This document shows, piece by piece, positions 32,917-42,290 of a stretch of DNA of 64,000 nt. The stretch comes from Paenibacillus vini (GTDB lineage Bacteria > Bacillota > Bacilli > Paenibacillales > Paenibacillaceae): assembly GCF_018403325.1 (NCBI RefSeq), contig NZ_BOSL01000001.1, positions 558,001 to 622,000 on the forward strand, written 5' to 3'. The notes beneath the pieces are model-generated. The model saw nothing but the letters and a program-made list of their open reading frames with translations. It had not been told where the DNA came from and made no database searches. Positions within the stretch are counted from its first letter, which is position 1; each line of letters opens with the position of its first letter. The position numbers and the translations under genes were made by a program.

Positions 32917-34983
32917 ATGATTCATGAAGAGAACGGAATATTTCCCGCGGTGTGTCCGCTTGATTGCCCGGATACCTGCGGTTTACTGCTGCATAAAGAG
33001 AACGGAAAGATCGTGAAGGTGACGGGAAATCCCGACCATCCGATTACGCAGGGAGCGATCTGCAATAAGGTGCGTAATATGGCTGAGCGGGTCTATCATC
33101 CTGAACGGGTGCTGTACCCTATGAAGCGCATCGGCGCTAAGGGAGAGGGGAAATTCGAACGGATTACCTGGGATGAAGCCATAGCTGAAATCGCAGGGCG
33201 ATTTCAGGAACTGACCCGAGAGCATGGTCCCGAATCGATCCTGCCGTACAACTTTTACGGAAATATGGGGATTCTTAGCGTCGAGGGAATGGACCGGCGA
33301 TTCTTCAACCGGTTGGGCGCATCCAAACTGCAGCGGGCGATCTGCACGGCTGCGGGGAGTGCCGGCTGGGAATACACGATGGGCTTTGGCGGCGGTACCA
33401 GCCCGGAAGAAACGTTGAAGGCAAAGCTGATTATTGTGTGGGGCGGCAATATCGTCAGCACGAATATGCACCAGGTCGCCCTGATTGAAAAGGCCCGGAA
33501 GCAGGGGGCGAAGCTCGTAGTCATCGACGTTCACCGCAACCGTACCGGCCAAAGAGCCGATTGGTTCATCCCGCTATATCCCGGGACGGACAGTGCGTTG
33601 GCGCTAGGTATGATGCATGTGCTGTTTGCGCGGGGATTGGTGAACGAAGAGTTCCTTGAACGGTATACCTTGGGTCATGAGGAGCTTCGCGAGCATGTGA
33701 AAACCTATACGCCACTTCATGTTTCGGCGATTACGGGGGTTCCTGCCGAGGATATCGAAGCCCTCGCAATCATGTATGCGGAGACTTCGCCCGCTTATAT
33801 TCATATGGGCAACGGGCTTCAACACCATGATAATGGCGGAATGGCGATCCGTACGATTAGCTGCCTGCCGGCTTTGACCGGGCAGTGGCTCGTTCCGGGC
33901 GGCGGAGCGTTCAAGTCGAACGGCGCTTACGCCAATATGAATTCGGATGCGTTGGAGCGCCCGGACTTAAGGTCGGATGACCAGGTCCGTACCATCAATA
34001 TGAACCGCATCGGGGAGGCGTTGCTCACGCTTGATCCGCCGATCCGTTCGCTGTTTGTTTACTGCTCGAACCCGGCTGTGGTGGCGCCGGATACGGGCAA
34101 GGTCGAACAGGGCTTGCGCAGGGAAGATCTATTCACAGTAGTTCATGATTTATTCCTGACCGATACGACCAAATATGCGGACATTGTGCTGCCGGCGACA
34201 TCGTCTTTTGAAAATACGGATTTGTATGTTTCTTATTGGCATCATTATGTCCAGCTTCAGGAACCGGTCATTCCGGTTCAGGGAGAGAGCAAAAGCAATG
34301 TGGAAGTGTTCCGGCTGCTGGCCGCGGCTATGGGCTTCGGGGAAGAAGCGTTTCAGGAGACGGAAGAGGAGATGATCCGGCAAGCGCTGAATTATCCGGA
34401 CAATCCTTATCTGGAGGGGATCTCTCTGGAAGGCTTGCAGGAGAACCGGGCGATGAAGCTGAACATGGCGCATCAGCAGAGATATCTGGATGCTCTGACG
34501 ACGCCTTCGGGGAAGATCGAGCTATACTCAGCCCGGATGGCGGACGCCGGACTTCCGCCGCTCCCGACATACATCCCGCTTTACGAGGGATATGACGGAG
34601 TAAATCGTCCTGGAGAGGGTAGTCCATATCCGCTGATGTTCGTATCGCCGCCGAATCACAGCTTTCTGAATTCCACCTTCGGCAATGTCGAGAAGCTGAC
34701 GACACTGGAGAAAAGCCCACTGCTGCAAATTCACCCGCAGGATGCGGCCGCGCGCGGCATTGAAGACGGCGATGATGTTATCGTCTGGAACGACCGGGGC
34801 AGCTATCAGATCAAAGCAAACGTAACCGACAAAATGCTGCCGGGCACGGTAGTCAGCCAAGGTCTATGGTGGGGGCGGGACGGGCAGCGTCGCCGCGCCA
34901 ATGCCCTTACGCCGGACCGGCTCGCCGACATGGGCGGAGGGGCTGTCTTTTTCTCGACCGTTGTTGATGTAAAGCGTCAATAA
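32917..34983 (+). CDS. Molybdopterin-dependent oxidoreductase, DMSO reductase family (YoaE-like)
   Basis: This 688-residue protein lacks a Tat or Sec signal, so it is cytoplasmic. The [4Fe-4S] motif is Cys13-x3-Cys17-x3-Cys21-x27-Cys49. bis-MGD binding regions are recognisable (IVWGGNIVSTN, VVIDVHRNRTGQRADWFIPL, PGTDSALALGMMHVL). The C-terminal molybdopterin-dinucleotide domain begins near FVSPPNHSFLNSTFG and includes IHPQDAAARGIEDGDDVIVW. Cys143 in RAICTAAGSAG lies where the molybdenum ligand is expected (inference). It resembles B. subtilis YoaE and formate-dehydrogenase-like enzymes; the substrate is unknown. The adjacent formate/nitrite channel, and mobA and the TorD-like chaperone further on, fit a shared pathway. 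Confidence 0.9.
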   Translation: MIHEENGIFPAVCPLDCPDTCGLLLHKENGKIVKVTGNPDHPITQGAICNKVRNMAERVYHPERVLYPMKRIGAKGEGKFERITWDEAIAEIAGRFQELTREHGPESILPYNFYGNMGILSVEGMDRRFFNRLGASKLQRAICTAAGSAGWEYTMGFGGGTSPEETLKAKLIIVWGGNIVSTNMHQVALIEKARKQGAKLVVIDVHRNRTGQRADWFIPLYPGTDSALALGMMHVLFARGLVNEEFLERYTLGHEELREHVKTYTPLHVSAITGVPAEDIEALAIMYAETSPAYIHMGNGLQHHDNGGMAIRTISCLPALTGQWLVPGGGAFKSNGAYANMNSDALERPDLRSDDQVRTINMNRIGEALLTLDPPIRSLFVYCSNPAVVAPDTGKVEQGLRREDLFTVVHDLFLTDTTKYADIVLPATSSFENTDLYVSYWHHYVQLQEPVIPVQGESKSNVEVFRLLAAAMGFGEEAFQETEEEMIRQALNYPDNPYLEGISLEGLQENRAMKLNMAHQQRYLDALTTPSGKIELYSARMADAGLPPLPTYIPLYEGYDGVNRPGEGSPYPLMFVSPPNHSFLNSTFGNVEKLTTLEKSPLLQIHPQDAAARGIEDGDDVIVWNDRGSYQIKANVTDKMLPGTVVSQGLWWGRDGQRRRANALTPDRLADMGGGAVFFSTVVDVKRQ

Positions 34984-35071
34984 ATGTGCTTGCGAAATCC
35001 GGACTATTTAGGCGATACTATGGTAATCTGGGCTGCAAATACTTGCAATCACTATAAAAAGTGACGGTAAC

Positions 35072-35105
35072 AGGGGGCCGAATCGGGCTCCCTTTGTTAT
35101 TTTCT
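35072..35105 (+). terminator. Probable terminator after the molybdopterin oxidoreductase gene
   Basis: AGGGGGCC pairs with GGGCTCCCT with one mismatch, followed by TTTGTTATTTT. Confidence 0.55.
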
Positions 35106-35153
35106 TGTACATAATTATAGGGATAAAGGCTTGGCAGAGGGGAGAGAAGTGGA

Positions 35154-36377
35154 ATGAAATGGTTGCAGGCGTATCCGAAGGAAATCAAAATTTTCCTTGT
35201 CGCCAGTCTGATTAGCTCAGCCGGAGGATCTCTGATGTGGCCTTTGATTACGATGTTCGTATTCAAGGTGCTGGGCAGGAGCGGGGCCGATGCCGGTCTG
35301 GTCATCCTGGTTATGTCGCTGGGAGGGATCGCGGGACAAATTCTCGGCGGCTCGTTATATCATAAATTGGGCGTAAAAAGGCTGATCGTCGGCGGCGTGG
35401 GGATGAACGCGCTTTTCCTTCTGCTGTTGCCTCTGGGGAGCGGAAATTGGTCTCTGTTTATGCTGCTGATGGGATTGATCGGGTTCTTTAACGCGATGTC
35501 TATGCCTGCTATTCAGGCATTTATCGGCTTCCGTTTTGCGGAGCGCCGGGGAGAATTATTTAATGTTATCTATGTAGCCAACAATATCGGCGTTGCCCTG
35601 GGGACGGGGCTCAGCGGATTTTTGGCGCGGATTTCCTATGATATGAGCTTTATTATGAACGGGGTGACGTCGGCGGCATTTGCTATTTTCTTCTGGTTTT
35701 ATTTGAACAAAGTTCAAAAAAACGAGGGCGACCTGCAGATGGAAAAGAAACGCAAAAGCACGTCGGAAGGCCAGAATGCTTGGAAATTGTTAAGCCGCTA
35801 TAACGTTTATCTGTTTATGGGCATTGGCTCCTTCTTCCTTTGGTTGGGTAACTGCATCTGGAACAATGGGGTATCGCCGTTTACGCTTTCCAAAGGGATG
35901 CCGGAGTGGAATTATAGTATTTTATGGACACTAAACGGGGTGCTGATATTCGTCGGCCAGCCGTTTATTTTGTGGATCAAACGGACGTTTGCCGAATCGG
36001 CGGAAGCGCAATTAACGGCTAGCGCAATCTTTTATATGCTGGGATATGTAGCGATTCTCGGCTTCCGTTCGTATCCTGGCATGGTGTTTGCGATGGTGCT
36101 GACCACCTTTGGAGAAATGCTTATCTCACCGGCCATTCCATCGTTTATTTCGGATCGGACAGGCAAGTCGGCGCCGTTCTATCTAGGCGTTGTTGGCGGG
36201 ATGGGTGCCGCGGGAAGGGTCGTCGGCCCGTACGCCATGGGCGTCTTGTTCGACTGGAATGGACTTGTCCCGGTGGCTTGGCTGGCGGTGGTTATCTCAA
36301 TGTTGGCGGTAGGAGCATTTCTGATTCACGCTTATAAGAACCGCGATGCAAAAGGTAAGCTTTATCGCACGGTATAA
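35154..36377 (+). CDS. Major facilitator superfamily transporter (drug-efflux type)
   Basis: This 407-residue protein has 12 predicted membrane helices and a charged central loop (about residues 186-215, KVQKNEGDLQMEKKRKS). The N-terminal half carries the MFS loop 2-3 region GGSLYHKLGVKRLIVGG, in place of the canonical GxLaDrxGrr. AVSQ-type drug-exporter features are weak. It is preceded by GAGAGAAGTGGA. Substrate and direction are unknown; DHA1-type efflux is the usual assignment. It stands alone between the molybdopterin enzyme and the GNAT gene. Confidence 0.88.
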   Translation: MKWLQAYPKEIKIFLVASLISSAGGSLMWPLITMFVFKVLGRSGADAGLVILVMSLGGIAGQILGGSLYHKLGVKRLIVGGVGMNALFLLLLPLGSGNWSLFMLLMGLIGFFNAMSMPAIQAFIGFRFAERRGELFNVIYVANNIGVALGTGLSGFLARISYDMSFIMNGVTSAAFAIFFWFYLNKVQKNEGDLQMEKKRKSTSEGQNAWKLLSRYNVYLFMGIGSFFLWLGNCIWNNGVSPFTLSKGMPEWNYSILWTLNGVLIFVGQPFILWIKRTFAESAEAQLTASAIFYMLGYVAILGFRSYPGMVFAMVLTTFGEMLISPAIPSFISDRTGKSAPFYLGVVGGMGAAGRVVGPYAMGVLFDWNGLVPVAWLAVVISMLAVGAFLIHAYKNRDAKGKLYRTV

Positions 36378-36424
36378 TTTAACTTTTTGGGGTATAATCG
36401 AAGTCATATGTTGGAGGTGCATGT

Positions 36425-36922
36425 ATGTCGGAATCACTTTGGATCCGGTTGTCGCAAATGGGCGATGCTGGGGCGTTAATGGAGATCGACTCCCTTACCT
36501 GGGACGAGCATTCCACGCCGGCCGAGCGCCTTGTGTGGAGCTCCCGGGAGCAATATTTGCAGAAATGTCCGCCGGGAAGCCAGCTCGTCGCCGGGATCGG
36601 AGAGGAAGTTTGCGGGTATTTGGGATTTGATCATCCGACTCCCTTGGAGAGCAATCGTCATGTTTATGAACTTAATATCGCCATTCATCCCGCATACCAG
36701 AGACTCGGCGTGGGACGTAAGCTGATGGAGGCCGTTAAGCAGCTCGCCGCCGAGCGTGGAGTCCGCAAGCTGTCCTTGCGCGTCCTGGCCAGCAATCCCG
36801 GAGCGGTCTCCTTTTACCGGAGCTGCGGGTTTGAGGAGCAGGGCCGTCTGGTTGAGGAGTTTTACTTGGGCGGACTGTATGTCGATGATATTTTGATGTG
36901 GTGTCCTGTTGAACATTCTTAA
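36425..36922 (+). CDS. GNAT family N-acetyltransferase
   Basis: The product has 165 residues, with GGAGG 7 nt before the ATG. The acetyl-CoA fold is recognised from motif A, LNIAIHPAYQRLGVGRKLME (about 82-101; R/Q-x-x-G-x-G/A is RLGVGRK), and motif B, LSLRVLASNPGAVSFYRSCG followed by FEEQGRL. The substrate is unknown; the pattern is that of RimI-like or general amino-group acetyltransferases. A 47-bp gap separates it from the MFS gene upstream, so the two may be co-transcribed. Confidence 0.9.
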   Translation: MSESLWIRLSQMGDAGALMEIDSLTWDEHSTPAERLVWSSREQYLQKCPPGSQLVAGIGEEVCGYLGFDHPTPLESNRHVYELNIAIHPAYQRLGVGRKLMEAVKQLAAERGVRKLSLRVLASNPGAVSFYRSCGFEEQGRLVEEFYLGGLYVDDILMWCPVEHS

Positions 36923-37005
36923 AGTTATCGGTATATTTATAAGAAGAAAATTCGGAGAAAATAAACAAAAGTTTTGAACTTCGTTGAATGGAAAGGTTGA
37001 TCACC

Positions 37006-38679
37006 GTGGAGAACAATAACTGTACCCCTCCCAATTTCATCAAGAATATTATTACCGAAGATTTGAAGAACGGAAAAGTGGAAACCGTAGTGACACGCTT
37101 CCCGCCGGAGCCGAACGGCTATCTTCATATCGGCCACGCCAAGGCGATCTGGATTAACTTTACCCTGGCCGATGAATTCGGGGGCCGGACCCATTTGCGG
37201 TTCGATGATACGAACCCGGTAAAAGAGGATATCGAGTACGTCAACTCCATTAAGGAGGATGTGAAATGGCTCGGTTTTGAATGGGAAGAACTGCGCTTTG
37301 CTTCGGATTATTTCGAAGAGATGTACAATCGTGCCATCGTGCTGATTAATAAAGGAAAAGCCTACGTGGATGATTTGAGCGCCGATCAAATTCGCGAAAC
37401 GCGCGGGACGCTCACGGAGCCGGGGCAAAACAGCCCTTATCGCGACCGTTCGGTCGAAGAGAACCTGGATTTGTTCGCGCGGATGCGCGCCGGTGAGTTC
37501 AAAGACGGAGAGAAGGTACTTCGCGCCAAGATCGATATGGCTTCGCCGAATATCAACCTCCGGGATCCTGTCATCTACCGGATCGTACATGCTACCCATC
37601 ACAATACCGGCGACAAATGGTGCATCTACCCGATGTATACGTTCGCCCATCCGCTGGAGGATGCGATCGAAGGAGTAACGCACTCCCTTTGCTCCACCGA
37701 GTTTGAAGATCAACGCCCGTTCTATGATTGGGTTATCGCCGAAACGGAAATGCCGAGCGAGCCGCATCAATATGAGTTCGGACGGCTCAATTTGGAGCAA
37801 ACCGTAACAAGCAAGCGGAAGCTGAAAATGCTCGTCGACGAAGGGGTTGTCGATGGCTGGGACGATCCGCGCATGCCGACGATTTCGGGCCTTCGCCGCC
37901 GCGGATATACACCGGAAGCGATCAAAGCGTTTGTTTTTGAAACCGGGATTTCCAAAGCCTACGGCTCCATCGATCTGAAAATGCTGGAGCATTTTATCCG
38001 GGAAGATCTGAAGCTGAAGGCGCCGCGCACCATGGCGGTCGTCGACCCGCTTAAGGTGGTCATCACCAATTATCCAGAAGGCCAAACGGAACTGTTGGAA
38101 GCTGAGAATAACAGTGAAAATGAAGAGATGGGCAACCGTCAAATTCCGTTTTCCCGTGAAATTTATATCGAGCGCGAAGATTTCATGGAGGATCCGCCGA
38201 GCAAGTACTTCCGGCTGTTCCCCGGCAATGAAGTCCGCCTGAAGCATGCGTATTTCATTAAATGCAACGACGTGATCAAAGACGCGGACGGCAACGTGGT
38301 GGAAATTCACTGCACCTATGATCCCGAAACGAAGAGCGGCAGCGGGTTTACCGGCCGCAAGGTCAAAGGAACCATCCATTGGGTGGAAGCCAGTCAGGCG
38401 GTACCTGCCGAATTCCGGCTGTATGAGCCGCTGATTCTGGACGAAGAGCCGGAAGAGGAAGGCGCGGAGGAAAAACCGTTCCTGGAGCGGATCAACCCGA
38501 ACTCTTTAAGCATCATGCACGGCTATGTGGAGCCGGGAATGAAGGATGCGCAGCCGCAAGACAAATTCCAATTTTTCCGTCACGGCTATTTCAACGTCGA
38601 TTCGAAATATTCGAAGCCGGGGCATCCGGTGTTTAACCTGATTGTATCGCTCAAAAGCTCGTTTCAATTGCCGAAATAA
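37006..38679 (+). CDS. glnS: Glutaminyl-tRNA synthetase
   Basis: I chose the GTG at 37006 because GGAAAGG lies 8 nt upstream; an ATG at 36988 has no ribosome site. The product has about 557 residues. Class I signatures are [20 protein letters not shown] (HIGH motif) and VTSKRKL in place of KMSKS. The GlnRS-specific regions [31 protein letters not shown] and the C-terminal anticodon-binding beta barrels are present. It charges tRNA-Gln directly. Most Bacillota lack this enzyme and use GatCAB transamidation; its presence supports a Paenibacillus-like host, where it is thought to be of ancient transferred origin. Confidence 0.97.
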   Translation: MENNNCTPPNFIKNIITEDLKNGKVETVVTRFPPEPNGYLHIGHAKAIWINFTLADEFGGRTHLRFDDTNPVKEDIEYVNSIKEDVKWLGFEWEELRFASDYFEEMYNRAIVLINKGKAYVDDLSADQIRETRGTLTEPGQNSPYRDRSVEENLDLFARMRAGEFKDGEKVLRAKIDMASPNINLRDPVIYRIVHATHHNTGDKWCIYPMYTFAHPLEDAIEGVTHSLCSTEFEDQRPFYDWVIAETEMPSEPHQYEFGRLNLEQTVTSKRKLKMLVDEGVVDGWDDPRMPTISGLRRRGYTPEAIKAFVFETGISKAYGSIDLKMLEHFIREDLKLKAPRTMAVVDPLKVVITNYPEGQTELLEAENNSENEEMGNRQIPFSREIYIEREDFMEDPPSKYFRLFPGNEVRLKHAYFIKCNDVIKDADGNVVEIHCTYDPETKSGSGFTGRKVKGTIHWVEASQAVPAEFRLYEPLILDEEPEEEGAEEKPFLERINPNSLSIMHGYVEPGMKDAQPQDKFQFFRHGYFNVDSKYSKPGHPVFNLIVSLKSSFQLPK

Positions 38680-38714
38680 ATTTTAGATAAATAATTGAAT
38701 ATTGGTTTTTTATG

Positions 38715-38754
38715 GAGGAGCCTGGTCACCCAAGGCTTCTTTTTGTTTTTTTTT
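38715..38754 (+). terminator. Terminator after glnS
   Basis: AGGAGCCT pairs with AGGCTTCT (with wobble) across the GGTCACCCA loop, followed by TTTTTGTTTTTTTTT. Confidence 0.75.
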
Positions 38755-38792
38755 AGGCATTCAAAATACAAAAGTTGTACAGGAGGAGTTCT

Positions 38793-39932
38793 ATGTTCTT
38801 TTTAACAATTCTAATCATCTTGCTCGCCACCAAGCTGGCCGGGGACCTCAGTATTCGTTTAGGGCAGCCCGCGGTCGTAGGTAAACTGCTCATTGGAGTA
38901 GTTATTGGACCCGCTCTGCTCGGATGGGTAGAGAACTCTCACATCATCGGAGAGTTGAGTGAAATCGGTGTGCTTTTATTGATGTTCATGGCTGGTCTGG
39001 AGACTGACTTAGGAGATTTAAAACGCTCCTTAACCTCATCGATGGCTGTAGCGATAGGCGGAATTATCTTACCCTTTGCCGGCGGTTATTTAGCAGGGGC
39101 TGCGATCGGAATGTCACCGGCTCACGCGATTTTCTTGGGGCTGCTGCTGTCGGCCACTTCGGTCAGTATTTCTGTCCAGTCGTTAAAAGATCTCAATTTG
39201 ATGAATACCCGGGAAAGCACGACACTTCTGGGAGCGGCGATTATCGACGACATTCTGGTGGTAGTATTGCTGGCGTTCGTAATGAGCCTGTTCGGCGGCG
39301 GAGATGTAAATCTGGCGATGGTCATCGGCAAGAAATTCATTTTCTTTTTGATTGCAGGACTCTTTATTTGGAAAATAGCGAAATGGATCATGAAGTGGCT
39401 TGCCCCGCTCCGCGTGACTGAGTCGATTATCAGCGCCGGCCTGATTTTATGTTTCTTTTTGGCTTACATTGCGGAGGAGCTCGGGGTAGCCGGCATTATC
39501 GGTGCGTTTGCCGCAGGATTGGCGATTTCGCAAACGAGCTATAAACATGAGGTTGAGCAGAAGCTGGAGCCTATTGCGTACACGATTTTCGTACCTATCT
39601 TTTTTGTCAGCGTCGGTTTCTCCGTTTCTTTTGATGGGTTGGGGAGTCAGCTCGGTCTTCTGGTGCTGTTCTTCCTGATTGCGTTGGTAACCAAACTGGT
39701 AGGCTCGGGGCTTGGGGCTCGCCTGACAGGGTTTTCGCTCCGGTCCTCGGCGGGAATCGGCTCGGGGATGGTATCGCGCGGGGAGGTTGCGCTTATCATC
39801 GCAACATTGGGTTTAGAGAACGGGTTACTGGAGCAAAAGTATTTTACGGTCCTGGTCATTGTAGTTATTTTGACGACTCTCGTTACGCCATACTTGTTGA
39901 AACTGACCCTGGGAAGGGGACAGAATGACTGA
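38793..39932 (+). CDS. CPA2-type cation:proton antiporter (KefB/NapA family)
   Basis: I chose the ATG at 38793 with AGGAGGAG 4-5 nt upstream, giving 379 residues. About 12 membrane helices are expected. Diagnostic CPA2 elements include LGQPAVVGKLLIGVVIGPAL in the first repeat, LLLMFMAGLETDL, LGAAIIDDILVVVLLAFVM (the ion-binding Asp pair IIDD) and GVAGIIGAFAAGLAI. There is no C-terminal RCK/TrkA-N domain, so unlike KefB it lacks nucleotide gating and resembles NapA-type Na+/H+ exchangers. The role in pH or sodium homeostasis is inferred. Confidence 0.93.
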   Translation: MFFLTILIILLATKLAGDLSIRLGQPAVVGKLLIGVVIGPALLGWVENSHIIGELSEIGVLLLMFMAGLETDLGDLKRSLTSSMAVAIGGIILPFAGGYLAGAAIGMSPAHAIFLGLLLSATSVSISVQSLKDLNLMNTRESTTLLGAAIIDDILVVVLLAFVMSLFGGGDVNLAMVIGKKFIFFLIAGLFIWKIAKWIMKWLAPLRVTESIISAGLILCFFLAYIAEELGVAGIIGAFAAGLAISQTSYKHEVEQKLEPIAYTIFVPIFFVSVGFSVSFDGLGSQLGLLVLFFLIALVTKLVGSGLGARLTGFSLRSSAGIGSGMVSRGEVALIIATLGLENGLLEQKYFTVLVIVVILTTLVTPYLLKLTLGRGQND

Positions 39933-40041
39933 TAGATTATGATTTTTTGTTAATTATTAATTAATCTTGCTCTGAAATGCATTTCATAGTGTACACTTTA
40001 GTTGGGAGCCGCAATCACCCCGGTGATCGACGAGCATCTCC

Positions 40042-40124
40042 AAGAAAACAAAGCTCCAGAATCAGCGGCGTAACCTTCCCGGATTTGCCGGATGGGCGTG
40101 ACGCAGATCGGAGCTTGTTTTCTT
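40042..40124 (+). terminator. Long stem-loop after the antiporter gene
   Basis: The arms AAGAAAACAAAGCTCC (40042-40057) and GGAGCTTGTTTTCTT (40110-40124) pair over 15 bp with one bulged A. The inner GCGT/ACGC and CCGG repeats extend the fold. The T-rich end fits a terminator for the plus-strand antiporter, but the roughly 50-nt inner region is unusually long. The 300-bp gap holds no gene. Confidence 0.5.
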
Positions 40125-40133
40125 TAAGAAGTT

Positions 40134-40223
40134 GTTCAAAATGTTATCTTTCCACGACGAAGCAGATCACGAAGCGGATTCGACGTCGAATCTTGAATTT
40201 CCTGAAAACCTGACTTTTTGAAC
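40134..40223. repeat. Intergenic element, TTCAAAAAGTC family, short copy A
   Basis: This 90-bp unit has ends GTTCAAAATG and GACTTTTTGAAC and the core ATTCGACGTCGAATCTTG. It matches the outer parts of the element at 42439-42640 (opposite orientation), lacking about 110 bp of the middle. A third copy lies at 55231-55343. Confidence 0.75.
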
Positions 40224-40230
40224 TCGCATT

Positions 40231-41439
40231 TTATTGCTCTTGCGGAATGGATGGAGAGTATCCGTTTTTGCGGATATGCTGCCACAGTAAGCCGAATCCG
40301 AGCGCTCCGATGATCGCAAGAGCGACCCCCATTTTGTACATGATGACGGGGCCGAAATTTTGGAACACCCATCCGCCCAGAAAACCTGAGATCACGCCCG
40401 ATACTCCGCTCAAGGCAAATGCATAGACGGCTTGGCCGGCAGAGCGAAGCGGTCTCGGAAGGAATAGGGCGGTAAGCCTTGTTCCTACATAGAAGAAACC
40501 GCCGAAGGTAATGGCATGGAGGATTTGAATCAGGATAATCTGCACCGGATCCGTCGCCTCGGCCATCAGATTCCAGCGCAGCGCGAACAACAGGCTGACG
40601 AGCGTCAAGCATCCCATCAGAACAGTGATTTTACGCTTCAGATAACGGTTCAACAGGACGAAAGCAAGCACTTCGAAGATGGTCGACAGGAATACTGCGC
40701 CGCCGACCTGGAATCGCGACCCTCCCAGGTCGCTAATGAATAATGGCATAAAGATGCCGTTGATTGCATTTGGAATCGCGACCAATGTCCCGCACAATAC
40801 GAAGGCAAGAAAATGTTTATTTTGCAGGGTACGGCGAATTTCACGGGACGAGATCCACGGCGTGTTTGTAGTAAGCGTGATTGGCGGCAGAAGCAGGGCA
40901 GACCCCATCGCCAGCATCAAGGTGATGCTGAAGAGCAGGGAAATTCCGTTCTGGCCAACGCTATCGATAATCGGGCCTGCCGTCAAAGCTACGAATGTCC
41001 AGCCCATAGAGCCCCAGAGCCGATAGGCGCCGAACTTTTGCCGGCTCTCTTCAATGTATCCCAGGGTCAGGCTATTCGACTGAGCAAGCAGCGGGCTTTG
41101 GAAAAAGAAAAGCATCAGCATCGATACATACAGCATTTGATAAGTATCCGCTTTGAACACAAGATGGCCTGTTATCAGCAAGCCAGTTAGCATGATCAAT
41201 AGAATGATTCTTATATTTTGACCGCGGTCGCTTAAATATCTCCAAAAAGGATGAGCCAGGAGCGAAATGAACGGGCTGATAGCCATAAGGCTGCCAATCT
41301 CCAGCTTGTCCATGCCGATGTCCTGCAAATATAATTGAAAAAAGGCAGCAAAGATAACCATCGTACCGTAAACGAAAAAATTAAGCAGCCCCAAGGGCAA
41401 TTTAGACGAGGACTGGGTATTGTCCGGCAAGCGCTCCAT
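40231..41439 (-). CDS. MFS transporter (LacY/nucleoside-symporter-like)
   Basis: This protein of up to 402 residues has 12 membrane helices. AAAGGA abuts the ATG at 41439 and is 9 nt from a TTG at 41430, so the TTG may be the true start. Features of the MFS_1-like (HcaT/LacY-related) group are present: LLNFFVYGTMVIFAAFFQLY in helix 1, HPFWRYLSDRGQNIR as the loop 2-3 motif, and KFGAYRLWGSMGWTFVAL (R-LWGS-G) in helix 5. These proteins usually import sugars, nucleosides or aromatic acids with protons. The substrate is unknown. It diverges from mobA. Confidence 0.88.
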   Translation of the reverse strand: MERLPDNTQSSSKLPLGLLNFFVYGTMVIFAAFFQLYLQDIGMDKLEIGSLMAISPFISLLAHPFWRYLSDRGQNIRIILLIMLTGLLITGHLVFKADTYQMLYVSMLMLFFFQSPLLAQSNSLTLGYIEESRQKFGAYRLWGSMGWTFVALTAGPIIDSVGQNGISLLFSITLMLAMGSALLLPPITLTTNTPWISSREIRRTLQNKHFLAFVLCGTLVAIPNAINGIFMPLFISDLGGSRFQVGGAVFLSTIFEVLAFVLLNRYLKRKITVLMGCLTLVSLLFALRWNLMAEATDPVQIILIQILHAITFGGFFYVGTRLTALFLPRPLRSAGQAVYAFALSGVSGVISGFLGGWVFQNFGPVIMYKMGVALAIIGALGFGLLWQHIRKNGYSPSIPQEQ

Positions 41440-41576
41440 TCCTTTCTGTCCAACTCCGATTGTACTGTGTGGGAAAATGATAAGTGATTATGTTCCCAAT
41501 GTAACACAGAGATGAAAGGGGATACAAACCATCTTCTTTTTGTTTTTCCAGTATTTGTTGAAGAAAGGGGAAGATT

Positions 41577-42212
41577 CTGATCGAGATCACCGCCATTATT
41601 TTAGCCGGAGGACGTTCTAGCCGGATGGGAAGCAACAAAGCGCTTTTGCCGCTGCAGGGCATACCGGTTATTGAAAGGCTGGTCCGAGAGCTGGACACGG
41701 TCGTCGGGCGCGTTATCATTGCCGGGGGCAATCAGCCGGAAGCCTATAGTTACTTAGGAAAGGAAATCTTTTCCGATGTTTATCCCGGATCGGGACCTTT
41801 GGCCGGACTGCATGCCGGATTAACGGCCGCTGAGACTCCGTGGAGCCTTGCAGTCGCGTGCGACATGCCCTTTGCTTCCCGGGAAGTATTTGAATGGCTT
41901 GTGGAGCGTGTGCGGACGGCGGAGAAGTCAAGTGGACCAGAAGCTATTATTCCGGTCGTACAGGGGCGTGTACAGCCCTTGCTGGCTGCGTACCGCCGCA
42001 ATGTATTGCCCGGGCTGGAGAAGGAGCTTCAAGCCGGGAGCTTGAAGATGACCCGATGGACGGAAGGACTGCATGCCGAATATGCGGATGGAGCTGAAAT
42101 AGCCGCCGCGACCGGGCTCCCATTGGAACAAATCCCCTTCAATATGAACCGTCCCGATGATTACCGCCAAGCACTTGATTGGCTAGATAGAGATCATAAG
42201 GGGAATGCTTAA
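41577..42212 (+). CDS. mobA: Molybdenum cofactor guanylyltransferase, non-canonical start
   Basis: The MobA N-terminal signature, ILAGGRSSRMGSNKALLPL, needs codons upstream of the first ATG (41625). The frame is open back to 41562 but has no ATG, GTG or TTG. AAAGGGG at 41564-41570 is 6 nt from a CTG (41577) and 3 nt from an ATT (41574), so one of these probably starts translation; I use CTG, giving 211 residues. Other motifs are SDVYPGSGPLAGLHAGL and the metal-binding LAVACDMPFAS. The enzyme attaches GMP to molybdopterin to make the MGD cofactor of DMSO-reductase-family enzymes, such as the one encoded at 32.9 kb. Confidence 0.88.
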   Translation: MIEITAIILAGGRSSRMGSNKALLPLQGIPVIERLVRELDTVVGRVIIAGGNQPEAYSYLGKEIFSDVYPGSGPLAGLHAGLTAAETPWSLAVACDMPFASREVFEWLVERVRTAEKSSGPEAIIPVVQGRVQPLLAAYRRNVLPGLEKELQAGSLKMTRWTEGLHAEYADGAEIAAATGLPLEQIPFNMNRPDDYRQALDWLDRDHKGNA

Positions 42213-42241
42213 GAGAAGGTTCCAACGACTTGTTAATAATC

Positions 42242-42284
42242 TGTCAAATATTTCACATAAAGCGTTTTCATTTTACAGTATAAT
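42242..42284 (+). promoter_or_regulatory. Fnr-type class II promoter upstream of the candidate sRNA
   Basis: TGTCAAATATTTCACA (42242-42257) matches TGTGA-N6-TCACA in 9 of 10 positions. A perfect TATAAT is at 42279-42284. The expected start at about 42291 puts the palindrome centre (42249.5) exactly at -41.5, and the -35 hexamer (CATAAA) is poor, as expected for an activated promoter. ATAAAGCGTTTTCA (42257-42270) also resembles a CcpA cre site at 12 of 14 positions. Confidence 0.65.
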
Positions 42285-42290
42285 AGAGCA

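Noticed and set aside
35045-35063. Fnr-type site upstream of the MFS gene at 35154 (TCAC...GTGA)
   Set aside because: The half-sites are in the opposite arrangement with an 8-bp spacer, so they do not fit TGTGA-N6-TCACA.
36346-36630. Separate small gene across the end of the MFS gene and start of the GNAT gene
   Set aside because: It is out of frame with both, lacks a ribosome site, and both neighbours are clearly real.
36937-38379. 480-codon antisense frame opposite glnS
   Set aside because: glnS is complete and certain. The antisense frame has shadow composition and begins and ends at unremarkable positions.
41625-42212. mobA starting at the first ATG
   Set aside because: This start cuts off the conserved nucleotide-binding signature, which is encoded in frame just upstream.
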